From Isoetes taiwanensis (lineage: Eukaryota; Streptophyta; Lycopodiopsida; Isoetales; Isoetaceae): 64,000 nt of DNA. Location: the NCBI GenBank assembly GCA_021234155.1, contig JAJEKV010000214.1:1-64000 (forward strand), given 5' to 3'. Each line of letters starts with the position of its first letter. Position 1 is the first letter of the stretch. Under the pieces are notes generated by a model. That model did no database searches. It was given only the letters and a program-made list of their open reading frames with translations, and was not told where the DNA came from. A program made the position numbers and the translations under genes. This document shows, one piece after another, positions 49,323-62,765 of the stretch.

Positions 49323-50005
49323 CATTTTCTTGTGAGGTGCTTTTCAATAAAAATGATCGTGCGCTATATTTTTTATAGTCCTGCGTAAGGCCCTATCTCT
49401 TGGTCCAAAATTTGGCTTGCCCGTCGGCCTTATCACCAAAGCAGGTACATCTGGTGAGCTCTCTAATATCCTACAGCCTGCAGGATACTTAAATATCCCC
49501 ACCTGCAAGTCAAACATATTAGTTTATTATTTTAAATTATTATGGAATTGTGAAAAATAGTTACATGCACTTCTCCAAAGTCTACAGGTGATATACCCCT
49601 ACCTCGTCCCCCACGTCCACGTCCACGTCCACACACCTGCCCACACCCTGCAACATATAGCAAAATATGTATATAGCATATTCTAAAAGAAACAAGGTTG
49701 AAATTTATACCTATAATTGACTCATGTGGAGTTGGAGCTGTAGGTGTCAGTGTAGGTGGTGCAGGTGTGTGCAGGTGGAGGTAGAGAAGGCAAGGGTGAT
49801 CGATATGCAAGAGCTTGCAAAGTGGCCTCCCACTCGCGAGAGATCCGTCGATCAAAGGTTGTATTGACTCCGGCCTCATTAATAGTCTTTTTGAGGATTT
49901 TGGGCCCATTCACGAAACCTTTGTCTTGGGATCACCACCGATTACCATATAGATCCCGCAATATCAAGATTGCTTGATGCAAAGGATCATCCAAGTTATC
50001 ACCTA
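49323..50005 (-). pseudogene. 5' exons of Ptta-like transposase gene, copy B
   Basis: Same exon blocks as in unit A: about 50005-49715 (ILRDLYG.., PTPHESIIG), 49660-49575 (CGRGRGRGGRGRG, ISPVDFGEV) and 49505-49323 (VGIFKYPAGC, KPNFGPRDRALRRTIKNIAH). The Leu-Ala-rich segment after FDRR is altered relative to A and C, with CGAGAGAT for C..GCAT and CAAGAGCTTGCAAAG for CAGTAGCAGCAG, both at CAG/CTG-rich text. The downstream exons are missing because this unit runs into LINE copy B. Confidence 0.5.
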
Positions 50006-51375
50006 TCTGAATGTGAAATCAAATATTAGAAATAAAGCAAGCATAGCTCAGATAAAAAATTACAATCTAGTTGCCACATCTAGTGCAATCTGCAACCCAA
50101 GTTTAGCCACAACATTAAAAAAGTGCACATGCATCAAATTTCCCCTTGAGTTCAAATTGTAAGATGCTCACTTGATATTTGATTAAAATATGAATGCTGG
50201 GTCGCTTTAGAGGACATGTGAAATCAAGAATCGAATTCACAAAATATCAACCAAACATTTAACCCCATATGACTATTAACTTGCTGTCGAAAATGTTCTA
50301 AAAACTCTATGCCACAGTGAAAATAAGATCATTTCCATTGGATCATTTTCATTGCTACAATGATTTCTACATGTTGACCATTGAATAATTATTTAGTGAC
50401 CTCTTGGAACTATCAAATTAGTGACGTATTATCAAATTACTAATCTCCTGGAATATGAGAGTATCTTTAAAGCAACAAAACTATGTTTTTAAAAGCAAAA
50501 TTACGAAATTATGGATCATGCATATGTTCAGAACTTTCCTATCATATTAGTTAAGATTTTTTAAAGCATGTGCTTTCGATGTTGCCGATTTTGTACTTCT
50601 TTTGCTACTTTGAGCAGAATGCATAGAAAGATCCTATTTAAATGCCGCTAACTTTGGTTTTATTCTTCCAATATCCTCTGGCATAGGACCTTATTTCTCG
50701 TCCCGCTTAAGTTTGGTCTTATCCTTCCAATATCCCGTGCTTCGTGTTTTTGGTAGGCAATGTACACTTCTCATCTTGAAGGTAAATTTCCATGCATAAG
50801 TGGAACAAACGGGTTCTAATTCCAATTTGAAGATTTAGCACTTACTTAAGTTCTTAGATTCTCAATGTATAAAGCAACAATTCCTTGCGGATTTGCTTCT
50901 CAAAGACTTTAAATTTCATATGCAATCGGAGGAGACCGGTGAACATATGTTTTAGGCAAGTTTTGATTGTTTATTATGGTTGAAGTTGGCTCTAATACAA
51001 CATGGACCATTTACACCATCTAAACTATTCATGCACGTGGTTTTTATTGCCTCCTTGCTTTGCCCACACATGAGCAGCCTCAAATCAATTATATAAAGAC
51101 ACCACCCTCTTCACTACATCCCCTTTAGGGGAAATAGAATTTAAACCATAGTATTTAAATGTGTGACACACGGTATTCAAACGCTGTAACATACATGTCT
51201 CCAAGTTGAAAGTTCCCAATCGATCCTTTACTTTAGTGGTGGTATTTGAAAACAAAATTGTGTTATGTTTGCCGCAATTTGTTAAATTTTATGCTTGGTA
51301 TCCTTGTAGGGGTGGTGCTCCTTGAAGAGGGAGGCGTCGATGTCCTAAAGGATGTGGCTTTGTGCTACTGACGTA

Positions 51376-51527
<152 letters not shown>

Positions 51528-51737
51528 TCACAATTTTTGTTGATGGGATCGATCTTTCTACTCTACACAAAACAATTTCAGAGCTTGAATTATGGGTAAA
51601 AGCATGAAAGGGTGTCTATAAATGTAGCCCTTTTTGTACATATACATATGTACCGAATGCACACTTTTGGAATAACTGTCATCATGACCCGCTAGTAACT
51701 GCCATGATTAATGGCTATCCACCACTCAAAACCGCTC

Positions 51738-53840
51738 CAATATGCTTGTCATGATGGAATGGAAAAGAGAGATCAATAAGGACCTCCCGTAAAGGCAAAC
51801 AACCGGGTTGTTGTCTAAGCTCTAAAGGCATCTCTAACATCTCAAGACGATCAGAAAGGGTACCTCTGTCTACACAATCAAAAGCTTTGGCCAGATCTAT
51901 AAATGCAAGAAACCTTTTATTCCCCTGCCCTTTTGCTCCTTCAGCAAGTACACGCAAAGTGACCAAATGGTCGATTGTTGAATGCTCATGGCGAAAACCT
52001 GCTTGCCCATAGGCTCTTATCTTTTTAAATGCGCCCATTTTGTAATCTTTTTCTCAACCATAGAAGCAATTAATTTTATGAAATACGTTGTCGACAAGAA
52101 TGGTGCGGTAGTTTTGACATTGTCTTTGTCTCCTGATTTATGCACTGGCACTACTCGATTCACGCTCCAATCCACCGGATATCCATTCAGAAGTGCAGAG
52201 TTACATAGCACGACAAGCTTTTCACATAAAGCATTTCCACCCCATTTAAATAGCTCAGCAGTAAGCCCATTTATATCAGCAGATTTGCCATTATCCATTC
52301 CTTGCAAAGCAGCTTTAACATCGGCCATATCAAACATAGCATCACTACACTTACCCATATCTGCCATTGGCTTGCGCCCAGAATCGTATAGAGTTCAGTC
52401 ACCCATTGTACCAGGTCTGTTTGAGAGAAGTTTCCAATACCTGTATGAGATTTTAGTTTCATCCAAAACCTTTTTGGATCTAATTCTATCTGCTCAATGA
52501 CCGTTTTATAATGCTCTCTAAGCCATCTCCTTTTCTTTTCTTTGATTAGCCTTTTATAAGCTTTCTTAGCCGTAGCCTTACCGTAAGCACTACGAAGGCG
52601 CTTTTGGCTGCTACACATTGACATCATACCATTTTTGGATTTATAACTTAAATTGTAGCATTTCATATATCCAAATGTGTCTTTTCGCGAACACTAAGAA
52701 CTATGTTCTTTAAAGAGCTCATTCATATTAGTGAGGCTATCCGCCAACTAGCTTTCTCAATGGCGGTAGATTAAAGTCTTTTTCGTATTTCTTAGCAAAG
52801 CGATATGACATCGCGAGCTTAGGAGGAGGCATACCTCTCTTGCAAGCACGTGGAGTTGGCGGATTTAATTGAAGCGTAAGTTGAGCATGATCCGAGTCCA
52901 CATGATGACCAAGAACACGGAACTTTGTCACAAACTTCATACTGCACGGGCTGCCTAAGAGATAGTCAACCACGCTCATACCATTCGGTTGGAAACAGTG
53001 AATCCACTAGAATTAGGGAAGAGTTGCGTACCATTATAGACTATCATGTCAAATGCTTCACATAGATCGATAATATGCTTACCCATATGGTTTACATCAT
53101 GCATATCCACAGACATCCTTCCATACGAGGCATCAATCTCGTATGCTCCTGTAACCATAGAGGATTACCTTCTTTTGTAAGAACAGGGCGCTTGTGTATC
53201 TTGTAATCTCCCGTTCATGTCTCCTATGATATACACCGTTCCTTTGGTTGAAAATGGCAAATATCGGCGGATAAGCGCACAAAATGGATCATGAGGATGT
53301 AGATCGGTCTTTCATAGATCTACCGGGTTGTGGCTCAAGAGGAGCATAGTATACAAATGCAATATATATTTTATCCTGTAGGCAAATCCACAAATATTGC
53401 TTATGTTTGCATTTCCCCACCACTTTAACTGCTTTGTAGACCTCCTATTTAACAAAACAAGCAATGCCTCCCCATCCTCTTTAAGCCGCCATCCAATTCA
53501 TTCCACATGGATTCGATGCGTAAATCCGTGAATATTGATCAATCTGTTGGTCGCGCTCCCGGGTTTCGATAATACAAGGATATCAAAATTACTAAAGAAA
53601 TCTAGGTTGCTTTCGGTACCTTTTTGTTTTCGAAACTTAGTGAATGTTCCATGCCAACAGGTGAGGGTTAATTCCTATTATGCATTGCGCATGATCACCC
53701 TGATTCGACAAGGTATGCATTCTTCCCTTCATCTTTCAATTTACGTCTTTGTTTGGCTTGCTTTCCTTTCTCCTTGTTCTTTGAATGGTTAGATCATCAT
53801 TTAGCCAGATTTGATGTCCTTTCAAATGGCTTCGCAATTA
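51738..53840 (-). pseudogene. LINE copy C 5' half, heavily frameshifted
   Basis: Same content as copy B: the RT N-half at 52038-51738 and 52367-52017, linker at 52666-52271, endonuclease pieces at 52979-52737 and 53158-52976, and the ORF1 end near 53840-53680. The reading frame breaks at least eight times. Compared with B, most breaks fall at CTG or CAG, for example 53567 TTTCGATAATAC against TTTCTGATAATAC, and 53477 CTTTAAGCCGCC against CGCCTGCTGCC. Some of these may be errors in the sequence and not true mutations. Confidence 0.8.
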
Positions 53841-53939
53841 CAAAGAGAGTGATTGATGTAAGAAAAGTTGAGTAAAGCATTTCACCAGCTCAATGTGCTC
53901 AGGATCTTGCTCTTTCATTTTCTTGTGAGGTGCTTTTCA

Positions 53940-54600
53940 ATAAAATGATGGAGGCGCTATATTTTTATAGTCTGCGTAAAGGCCCTATCTCTTGGTCCAA
54001 AATTTGGCTTGCCGTCGGCCTTATCACCAAAGCGGTACATCTGGTGAGCTCTCTAATATCCCACGACTGCGGGGATACTTAAATATCCCCACCTGCAAGT
54101 CAAACATATTAGTTTATTATTTTAAATTGTTATGGAATTGTGAAAAATAGTTACATGCACTTCTCCAAAGTCTACAGGTGATATACCCCTACCTCGTCCC
54201 CCACGTCCACGTCCACGTCCACACACCTGCCCACACCCTGCAACATATAGCAAAATATGTATATAGCATATTCTAAAAGAAACAAGGTTGAAATTTATAC
54301 CTATAATTGACTCATGTGGAGTTGGAGCTGTAGGTGTCAGTGTAGGTGGTGCAGGTGTGTGCAGGTGGAGGTAGAGAAGGCAAGGGTGATCGATATGCAG
54401 TAGCAGCAGTGGCCTCCCACTCCCGCATCCGTCGATCAAAGGTTGTATTGACTCTGGCCTCATTAATAGTCTTTTGAGGATTTTGGGCCCATTCACGAAA
54501 CCTTTGTGCGGGATCACCACCAGTACCATATAGATCCCGCAATATCAAGATTGCTTGGTGCAAAGGATCATCCAAGTTATCACCTATCTAAATGTGAAAT
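53940..54600 (-). pseudogene. 5' exons of Ptta-like transposase gene, copy C
   Basis: Same exon blocks as in units A and B: about 54587-54315 (DDPLHQAILILRDLYGTGGD), 54255-54170 (GRGRGRGGRGRG) and about 54100-53940 (GIFKYP.., NFGPRD). Its sequence is nearly identical to unit A in the first block and to unit B in the intron after it, where both have TTCTAAAAGAAAC. Confidence 0.5.
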
Positions 54601-55958
54601 CAAATATTAGAAATAAAGCAAGCATAGCTCAGATAAAAAATTACAATCTAGTTGCCACATCTAGTGCAATCTGCAACCCAAGTTTAGCCACAACATTAAA
54701 AAAGTGCACATGCATCAAATTTCCCCTTGAGTTCAAATTGTAAGATGCTCACTTGATATTTGATTAAAATATGAATGCTGGGTCGCTTTAGAGGACATGT
54801 GAAATCAAGAATCGAATTCACAAAATATCAACCAAACATTTAACCCCATATGACTATTAACTTGCTGTCGAAAATGTTCTAAAAACTCTATGCCACAGTG
54901 AAAATAAGATCATTTCCATTGGATCATTTTCATTGCTACAATGATTTCTACATGTTGACCATTGAATAATTATTTAGTGACCTCTTGGAACTATCAAATT
55001 AGTGACGTATTATCAAATTACTAATCTCCTGGAATATGAGAGTATCTTTAAAGCAACAAAACTATGTTTTTAAAAGCAAAATTACGAAATTATGGATCAT
55101 GCATATGTTCAGAACTTTCCTATCATATTAGTTAAGATTTTTTAAAGCATGTGCTTTCGATGTTGCCGATTTTGTACTTCTTTTTGCTACTTTGAACAGA
55201 ATGCATAGAAAGATCCTATTTAGATGCCGCTAACTTTGGTTTTATTCTTCCAATATCCTCTGGCGCATAGGACCTTATTTCGTCCGGCCTAAGTTTGGTC
55301 TTATCCTTCCAATATCCACGTAGCCGTGTTTTGGTAGGCAATATACACTTCTCATCTTGAAGGTAAATTTCCATGCATAAGTGGAACAAAACTGGGTTCT
55401 AATTCCAATTTGAAGATTTAGTACTTACGAAGTTCTTAGATTCTCAATGTATAAAGCAACAATTCCTTGCAGATTTGCTTCTCGCAGCACTTTAAATTTC
55501 ATATGCACTGGAGGAGACTGGTGAACATATGTTTTAGGCAAGTTTTGATTGTTTATTATGGTTGAAGTTGGCTCTAATACAACATGGACCATTTACACCA
55601 TCTAAACTATTCATGCACGTGGTTTTTTATTGCATCGCCTTGCCCACACATGAGACAGTCTCAAATCAATTATATAAAGACACCACCCTCTTCACTACAT
55701 CCCCTTTAGGAAATAGAATTTAAACCATAGTATTTAAATGTGTGACCACGGTATTCAAGCAGCGTAACATACATGTCTCCAAGTTGAAAGTTCCCACTGA
55801 TCCTTTACTTTAGTGGTGGTATTTGAAAACAAAATTGTGTTATGCTGTCGCAATTTGTTAAATTTTATGCTTGGTATCCTTGTAGGGGGTGGTGCTCCTT
55901 GAAGAGGGAGCGTCGTATGTCCTAAAGGATGCTGGCTTGTGCTACGACGTAAAAAATA

Positions 55959-56090
<132 letters not shown>

Positions 56091-56398
56091 GGTTGATGGG
56101 ATCGATCTTTCTACTCTACACAAACCAATTTCAGAGCTTGAATTATGGGTAAAAGCATGAAAGGGTGTCTATAAATGTAGCCCTTTTTGTACATATACAT
56201 ATGTACCGAATGCACACTTTTGGAATAACCGTCATCATGACCCGCTAGTAACTGCCATGATTAATGGCTATCCACCACTCTGAAACCGCATAATTTTCGG
56301 ATTTTGAAATTCTTTCCCAAATTCTTTCTTGGTTTGCCTTCACTATCTCGCCCCTGCCTTCTCTGCTTGAATTCCGATCACAAATTCTTCATCTAGCT

Positions 56399-59300
56399 AT
56401 GGCCCCAAAACGCCCCCAGATCCGTGCTTGCTCATCACCACAGCCCAAGCAAGAAGCCAGTGCTTTCGGCAGTGGAATTTTACCTCCAAGGAGTTAACGT
56501 TTGGGTTCTGATGTGATCCAAGCCAAAGACCTCCGTGATAAACATGCAGAGGCCCACATACCCAACCTAGAGATGGTTATGAGCGAGGTATGGGGTGAAG
56601 CTCCAAAAATAGGCGAGGATTCAAGGAAGGAGAATCGTAACGCATGGAAAGATGATTTTTAAATATTATGAATTGGTTTATGGCAAGAAACTTGGGTTAC
56701 AAACCATTATATTTCTACCTATTTTGCTAGAGCATTTGCTCTTCACTTGAAGGGACGGCTTGTTGATTGGATGGGCGTGGCTAGGACCGCCAAAGATCTT
56801 TCCAAAACTTCGGGACGTTCTGAGAGGACCCTAGCAATGTAAATACTCAAATATCAAAAGCGGGGACATCATTATTGCACGGAATATTAGAGCCACAGGT
56901 TATTCTAGATCGAGATGTTGACACAATAAAGCGATTACTTAAGCATGGGTTGGAGGAGAAAACTAACCTATTGAATGAAGTAGAAGCACTTGGAAAAAAA
57001 AGGAGGGATGCATTGAAGGTCATCAGTAGGATTGAGGGTAGGAAGGATATGCTATCCAGAAGATCTGCAGCTAGATCTGCCGCGGAAAATAGATGAGACA
57101 AAGCAGGAATTTGACAAATTGTCCCGGGGATCTGGCGGAAATCAAGTTATCTTGAGTGTTGAAGTACAAGTTGGAAGACTTGGTTGTGAGTAGACATGAG
57201 AAAAAGCAGCACTCTTCTAAGCTAGAAATTGGTTTGCAGGGAAGCAACTAAAGAAATTGAAAGGCATGAAATCTCAATTGAACAAGCAAAGGAAAAACTT
57301 AATTGCATTGAATTGGTTCAGCAAAGGCATTCCATGATTTTGGATTTCATGGGGAGAGCGGGACCTATTATTACGCAGATCCGAGGCCCCACTGTAGGAG
57401 CTACTTCTATAGAGCGATTCATCACATTAGGTTCATGTACTGTTGTGGCCAAGGCTTTGGCAAAACTAGTTTGTTGCTGCTAGCTCCATGCGAGAGATGC
57501 TTATTGCCTCTTACGCTTGTTTTATCCAGTCCATGAAAGGTAATTGCATAAAAGGTTGCATCCGGGATGAGGGCATTCGAATTCAGCTTGGTTTCCCTGC
57601 TGTGAAAGGTATGAATTGCTCTCAACTAATTTAAACTTATATTTCTCTTAATTCATATTTGTTATTGTAATCTGCATAGTTCTACATGTATGGCTTTGAT
57701 TGCATTGCTATTCCTTGCACATGTATAACTTTTTAGTGTACATCCACAAGCTTAGGTACAGAGGCATATATTTGCTTGTTTATTGATGCTTTTAGTTTTG
57801 AGCTTGGACTGCAGTTGTATCAGTTGTACATGTATCTAATGGAGTCTACATCTGCAAATAGATGTACATGCATTTATCTTTAGAGTGCATCTGTAGATGG
57901 ATTCATAAGTATGTGCATTTTTTACATATATGTGCTTTTTTTGGGCATAGATCTACATTCCCTAACTGGATACCTGGGTACATCTGGGTACATCTGGGTG
58001 CATTGAGGTACATCTATGTACATTGAGGTACATGTACATGTACATTTGGCTAGAGTTAATTGTAGTAACGTACATGTGGTACATTTATGTACATGAAATG
58101 TACATGCTTGGCAGAATGTACCAGATATTTCTCATTGTTTAAGTTCTGTTTTCATGTTCTTTTATGTCTATTGAAATTTAGATCATTTGTTTGTTTTGCG
58201 GATGAGATTTGTTCCTATCCCGTAAGCGGCTTTAATGGCTGATGTTCTTGAGCCATGCATCGACTCTCTTCTGATTTTCTTGAGCATAAGCGGGGCCGAA
58301 TCTGTAGACCCTCAACCTTCCAGCTCCGGATCACCAATGACATTTTTACGGTGCGATAATAGAACCATCCGCAGCTTGGTGCCTCCTCGAACATGGCAAA
58401 GTGAAGTTGAGGAAATAGAGAGGATGGCACGAGAAAGCTAAAAGCGGTTGCAAGTCGCGAGCCTTCAATGGCTAACACCGCAGCGAAACACTTTCATCAC
58501 CAAGTGCTAAATTAGTAATTGGAGAAGCTCCTAAGAAAGAAAGATTCGTCTCGGCATCATCTGCGGGTGCGGTTCACGGACCTTTCACGGAAGCTACAAA
58601 GGACCGCGGATCAGATTTTATCCGGGAGATATCAAGGAAGAGGAAGTTGAGTTGGTAGTTGAGTCCACTCCAAAGAGGAGGCAAAAGAATGCTGGTGATG
58701 TAACTCCAAGAGGAAAAAAACAGGCAAAATCTCCAGCAACAAAAAAATGTCCTCCGAAAAGAAAATCTCCAGGCAAAAAAGTGCCACCACCACCAAGAAA
58801 GAGGTATGTCCAAGATGAACTAATTTTGTTAAACATCTCAGATTTATGATAATTAACCACATTTTTTTTGTACATAGGACACGATCACAGGCCGTGAAGG
58901 AAGCTGATCCTGATCCTGCTGAGTCGGAACCGGAAGAGGAAGAGGAGCTACAAGCAAATATTGATGTGATAACAAATAAGGTGCAGCAGTCCACAGAAGA
59001 TGCTGAAGCAGGTGATGAATTTACAAGGTGAGTAATATACAATTGATTACAATAGATATATTCTTTTGCTAATGCTGTTGTTTCCTTGTACAGTTTAGTG
59101 AACCGACTGAAAAGGTTGGTTCCATTCACTCCTTATAGGGACTGTCCTCCTAAGCCTGCACCCTCTATCTTTCAAAGTGATGTTGACGAGTTCTGCTGGA
59201 AGCTGGACTTGACCTCTAAGATGGTAGATGTCTATGGGAGGTAGGCTAGCATTTCAACATATTTATGTTATTTCATTCCCTAAGTCACTCATCTTATGTA

Positions 59301-59640
59301 TTAATATGTATTCTGGATTTGTGTGCAGGTACCTTTGTAGCGGTCTTCCATCGATTGGAAACACAAGTTTTTATGGTTAAATAGGACACCTTCAGAATTT
59401 TGTGAATTCCCTCAAGAGCGGGAGGGGAGGCGGATGCACAGAACACTAACATAAAGGAAGGGCTGGATGGCATTTTGATTCGGAGATGCCAATACATATT
59501 TGTTCCAATTACGCAAGGCCCAAATGTGGCATTCGCAATACTTGTGCTTGTTGGTCGGTGAAAAGCTCTTTTCCATCTATAGCTAGCCCAAGTATCTGAG
59601 ATCCTCTCTCTGTCAAGGCTATGTACCGATGCTAAAGTGG
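56399..59640 (+). pseudogene. Degenerate multi-exon gene, probably transposon-borne, weak Ulp1-like end
   Basis: Begins at ATG 56399 (MAPKRPQIRACSSPQPKQEA). Coiled-coil-like pieces follow at 56875-57096 (LDRDVDTIKRLLKHGLEEKT) and 57229-57483 (EATKEIERHEISIEQAKEKL), in shifted frames. A Lys/Pro-rich exon ends at 58803 with donor GTATGT. The next exon, 58878-59027, is acidic (DPDPAESEPEEEEEL) with donor GTGAGT, and joins in frame to 59094-59240 (LVPFTPYRDCPPKPAPSIFQ), then to an exon from 59329. Near 59450-59560 YIFVPITQGPNVAFAILVL resembles the beta-strand text of Ulp1/C48 proteases (normally IFIPI..G.HW..), but the catalytic His is not visible. Ulp1-like genes are common cargo of plant MULE and CACTA elements. 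The splice sites are good, while the frames on either side are broken, so it is probably a pseudogene. The Ulp1 assignment is weak. Confidence 0.45.
57960..58130. repeat. GTACAT-rich short repeat tract
   Basis: Variants of GTACATCTGGGTACATC and ACATGTACATGTACATTTGG recur through about 170 bases, with isolated TGTACAT words extending up to 57700. The core is a 6-base near-palindrome repeat that has drifted. It lies in a non-coding part of the 56-60 kb gene, probably an intron. Confidence 0.7.
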
Positions 59641-60172
59641 TCGAAAGTAAGTATGAGTTTACGTTTTGTTTTTATGATTTGATTATTCTCATATTGCAAT
59701 TTCTTATGCTTGATTTATTCTCACATTGCAATTTTGCAGGTTTCATAAGCTTGTGATTAATAACATGATGCTCGGATCCAACAGCTTAAGCCATGGTAGG
59801 AAGAACTTTGATGCTCGTGTTCGTCCTAAAATGCAGCCCCCGGCTGACTAAGGACTCTAACGGTTTAGCCGGAACTGGCCAAACTGCCTTCAATTCGGGC
59901 AGATTCTTGCTCCTTCTCGTAATAATACGCTCAATCTCATTTTTTCATTAAGAAGGCGCTTCATTTCACAACTAATGGTGGTAATGTTCCCCTCAAAAGA
60001 GTCCCTTTGTTGGACCTCGTCTCCATTTATTGATATCATTGGAGCACTTTAGGGACTCTCTTTTGCAAATTCGCCCAATCTACCTTGTAAGCATTTGATG
60101 CGGCTGGTATGGAGGGTATGAGACCATGCAAATGCTCGGGCAAACAATGTTCTAACTTCGAATTCTTTAGGC

Positions 60173-60389
60173 CTCTGGTACACTTTCGAAAGATGAGATC
60201 ATGCAATTCGTCTTCAAATTGTGGCTGGATTTGAGAAACATGCAGTTTACCACCACGAAGATGGGACTTCCATACCATTTCAAATTCTTGTGGACTGACA
60301 TCCTTCTTCTTGATCGTCCTAGCTTGGCGGCCATTATTGGATAAACCCCTAAGGATGTGGAATTCCTCCTTGTTATTGGCAATAGGAAG
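60173..60389 (+). pseudogene. Protein-like fragment, not recognised
   Basis: An open + strand stretch (GTLSKDEIMQFVFKLWLDLR, MGLPYHFKFLWTDILLLDRP, TPKDVEFLLVIGNRKLK) with one stop looks like real coding text. It follows the degenerate gene at 56.4-59.6 kb and could be its next exon. I cannot name the domain. Confidence 0.35.
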
Positions 60390-62071
60390 CTAAAAAAAAT
60401 GTCAAGCTAATAAGTATGTGTATAGAGCCGCATGCATATTAGTTTTCTTGCCAAATAAGTACCTTTTCTCATGACGTGAACATCTCACAATCTACAAGTT
60501 ATGCTTTAGTGTTGTACATGTAGCAGCCTGAAATTTCCAAATGAACAACAACAATCTACCAAGCATAAAAAATTATCAGAAAAGACAGCAAAAATATTTG
60601 AGATTTATTTCATAATAATTGTTACCTGGCTCCATGAAGAAATTAAGCCTTGCTTCGAAGAATCCGTTAACCTGCTTAAACAATTGGTTGCACAAAAATC
60701 TGAGACACCATTAAGAAGGAAAGTTTAATTGATAACCAAGTTAAATAGAGGCATCAAAATTTAATCCAAACATACGTTTTAAAGCATGCAAATTGTAGAG
60801 GAAATAGTAACATTCACATTGCTTAGTTCTAGAAATGCTGGAATTTTTTAGAAAAGAATCTATTCTGTGCAGATAATTTCACTTTACCTGAAATGCAGAG
60901 ATAACATCAATTATAGCCTAAAATCCTGGCCTGAGAAAAAACCATGCATTAGACTTCCGAAACATATTTATATTCACAAGTTCTTCCTTCAACGATGCAG
61001 ATTATAAAAGAATAGCAAACATGAAACCGACTACATGTTACCTGGAGAGCTGCCTCAAGAAATCCGGTCTCTTCGAAATAGGTTCTCCCGCTCTCGAGCC
61101 TTCATGCCATTCTGTCCCTTCAAAAAAAAAAGGGGAGCCCTTCCGCCCGTCATCGAATTTCTTTGCATAGGTCGAGACAAGCACAAAAAAAAGGTGCTAA
61201 AAAGTGCTACAATTTCGTTTTTTTGCTTAGGTCTAGCATTTTTTCACCCTCTCAGAATTATATTGAGAGGAAGAGCAATCCATATACCTCTCAACTGAAG
61301 GGGATTCCAAGAGCTCCCTCATCTCTGCCACCAATTGCATGCCACTTCCTACAGCCCGCGTCTCTTCATGCATGCCGAGACCCGTGCCCTTCCCCTTTAC
61401 TAGAGGATTCTTTCTCCTCGCCATCTCCCTTGGCTTCAGCCCCAAGCCATGAGGCTCAATCGGTCCCCCATCAGCCTGTCTGGCAGGAGCCATGACATCC
61501 GAACCAGTCCTGAAATCAACTGTTTGCGGCAAAAAGCTACATGCAAAACAGCCGATGCTATATACCTCCGGAAAGAGCTCGAAGCAAGCTTTCCAACGAG
61601 CCCAAGCATGCCGAAATCTGACACCAATAAGAGAGATATCGCCGATCAAAGTTTCGCCGTCAAAACCCTAGCTCTTCTCGTCAATCATAATTTCACTAGC
61701 GCAAGGGTTTTGGTTATCTAGTGTCTTCAGATTCTGCTTCCATGTGGCTGCTTTTTTCCAGTTTCTTGGAGCTTCTTCATGGCGGCCTCTCCAGCCCTCT
61801 CAGATAATCCACTAACATGGAGCTTTACTCTGATGCTTACGGTTTCTTGTAAGCACCGTGATTTTCCATAAATCAAGCAGTGATCCAATTAGTTTTTCCT
61901 CTATTTTCTTTATGGATGCACACCGAAATGGTGCAGACTGCCTATAAGGTAGAGTAAAAAAGATGCAGGGCTCTGAGAGAAGATGCTTCAAATTCCCAGT
62001 TAATTAGCAGCTTTGATTCTTCCTCCAGATCTGTTATGCTGGAAGCCTTTCCCTTCCTCTTGCTCTTTCCT
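60390..62071. other. Intergenic DNA with one unassigned - strand frame
   Basis: A 138-codon - strand frame at 61649-61233 contains PHGLGLKPREMARRKNPLVK and GKGTGLGMHEETRAVG. The basic, Gly-rich text would suit a LINE ORF1 linker, but no zinc knuckle is seen, so I leave it unassigned. TCCCTTCAAAAAAAAAA at about 61115-61131 resembles the end of other retroposed copies here. Otherwise no gene is supported. Confidence 0.4.
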
Positions 62072-62084
62072 ACTAGCAGAAAGG

Positions 62085-62752
62085 TGTAGAGTTGATTCTT
62101 GAAAAAGAAGAAGAACAGATTAGCCTATTTCTTCAGATTTTTTGATGAGATATGAACTGGGTCAGATTGCTGAACTAGGGATCTTCTATGTGGGATGAGG
62201 CTTCTAATAATTTATTGGAACGTTTAAGATGCCGAGCTAGGGAATTTCTGAGCAGGATGAAGCTTATATATCTTGAGCCAGACTTTAGGGAGGAGTCTGG
62301 TAGCTGGGCTTTTGGGTCTAGCCAATTACAGGCTAACTGCTTCATATCCCGACAATGCAACATATCTTATGGTTACATTCATTCTAGGCCAATTGCATAT
62401 ATCCTAACAATGCAGCATCTTTCCTGGTGCATTCAGTGTTGATTAACCTGCAGAATGGGTTATTTGAAGCTATGATAGCTTCTTTGAGCAATGCGGGAGA
62501 TTGCTCATGATATTTGTTCATGCCTTTTTCTCTTCATCTCTACTCTTGCAAGAGGTGGTCCATAGAGCATTCAAGGTATATTTGTAGCTTGAGGAAAATT
62601 TGTATTTGTCTCCTGTAGTACTCTTTTAGCTGGGAAGATGTTGATTCTGATCCTGTAGGACTGTACTTCAAGGTTATTTGATCCTTGCGGGATCTTTCTG
62701 ATGTAATTCTTCCTATTTGAATATAAATTTATCTTTCCTTCAAAAAAAAAAA
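62085..62752 (+). mobile_element. Retroposed insertion with target-site duplication and poly(A)
   Basis: ACTAGCAGAAAGG at 62072-62084 and ACTAGCAAAAAGG at 62753-62765 match at 12 of 13 positions and flank a 668-base insert that ends in A residues. That is the signature of LINE-driven retroposition in the + orientation. The end TTTATCTTTCCTTCAAAA resembles the end of the LINE at 32.57 kb (TTTATCCTTCAAAA), so it is probably a 5'-truncated LINE. A retrocopied transcript is the alternative. An 84-codon frame (62188-62442) inside shows no known motif. Confidence 0.7.
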
Positions 62753-62765
62753 ACTAGCAAAAAGG

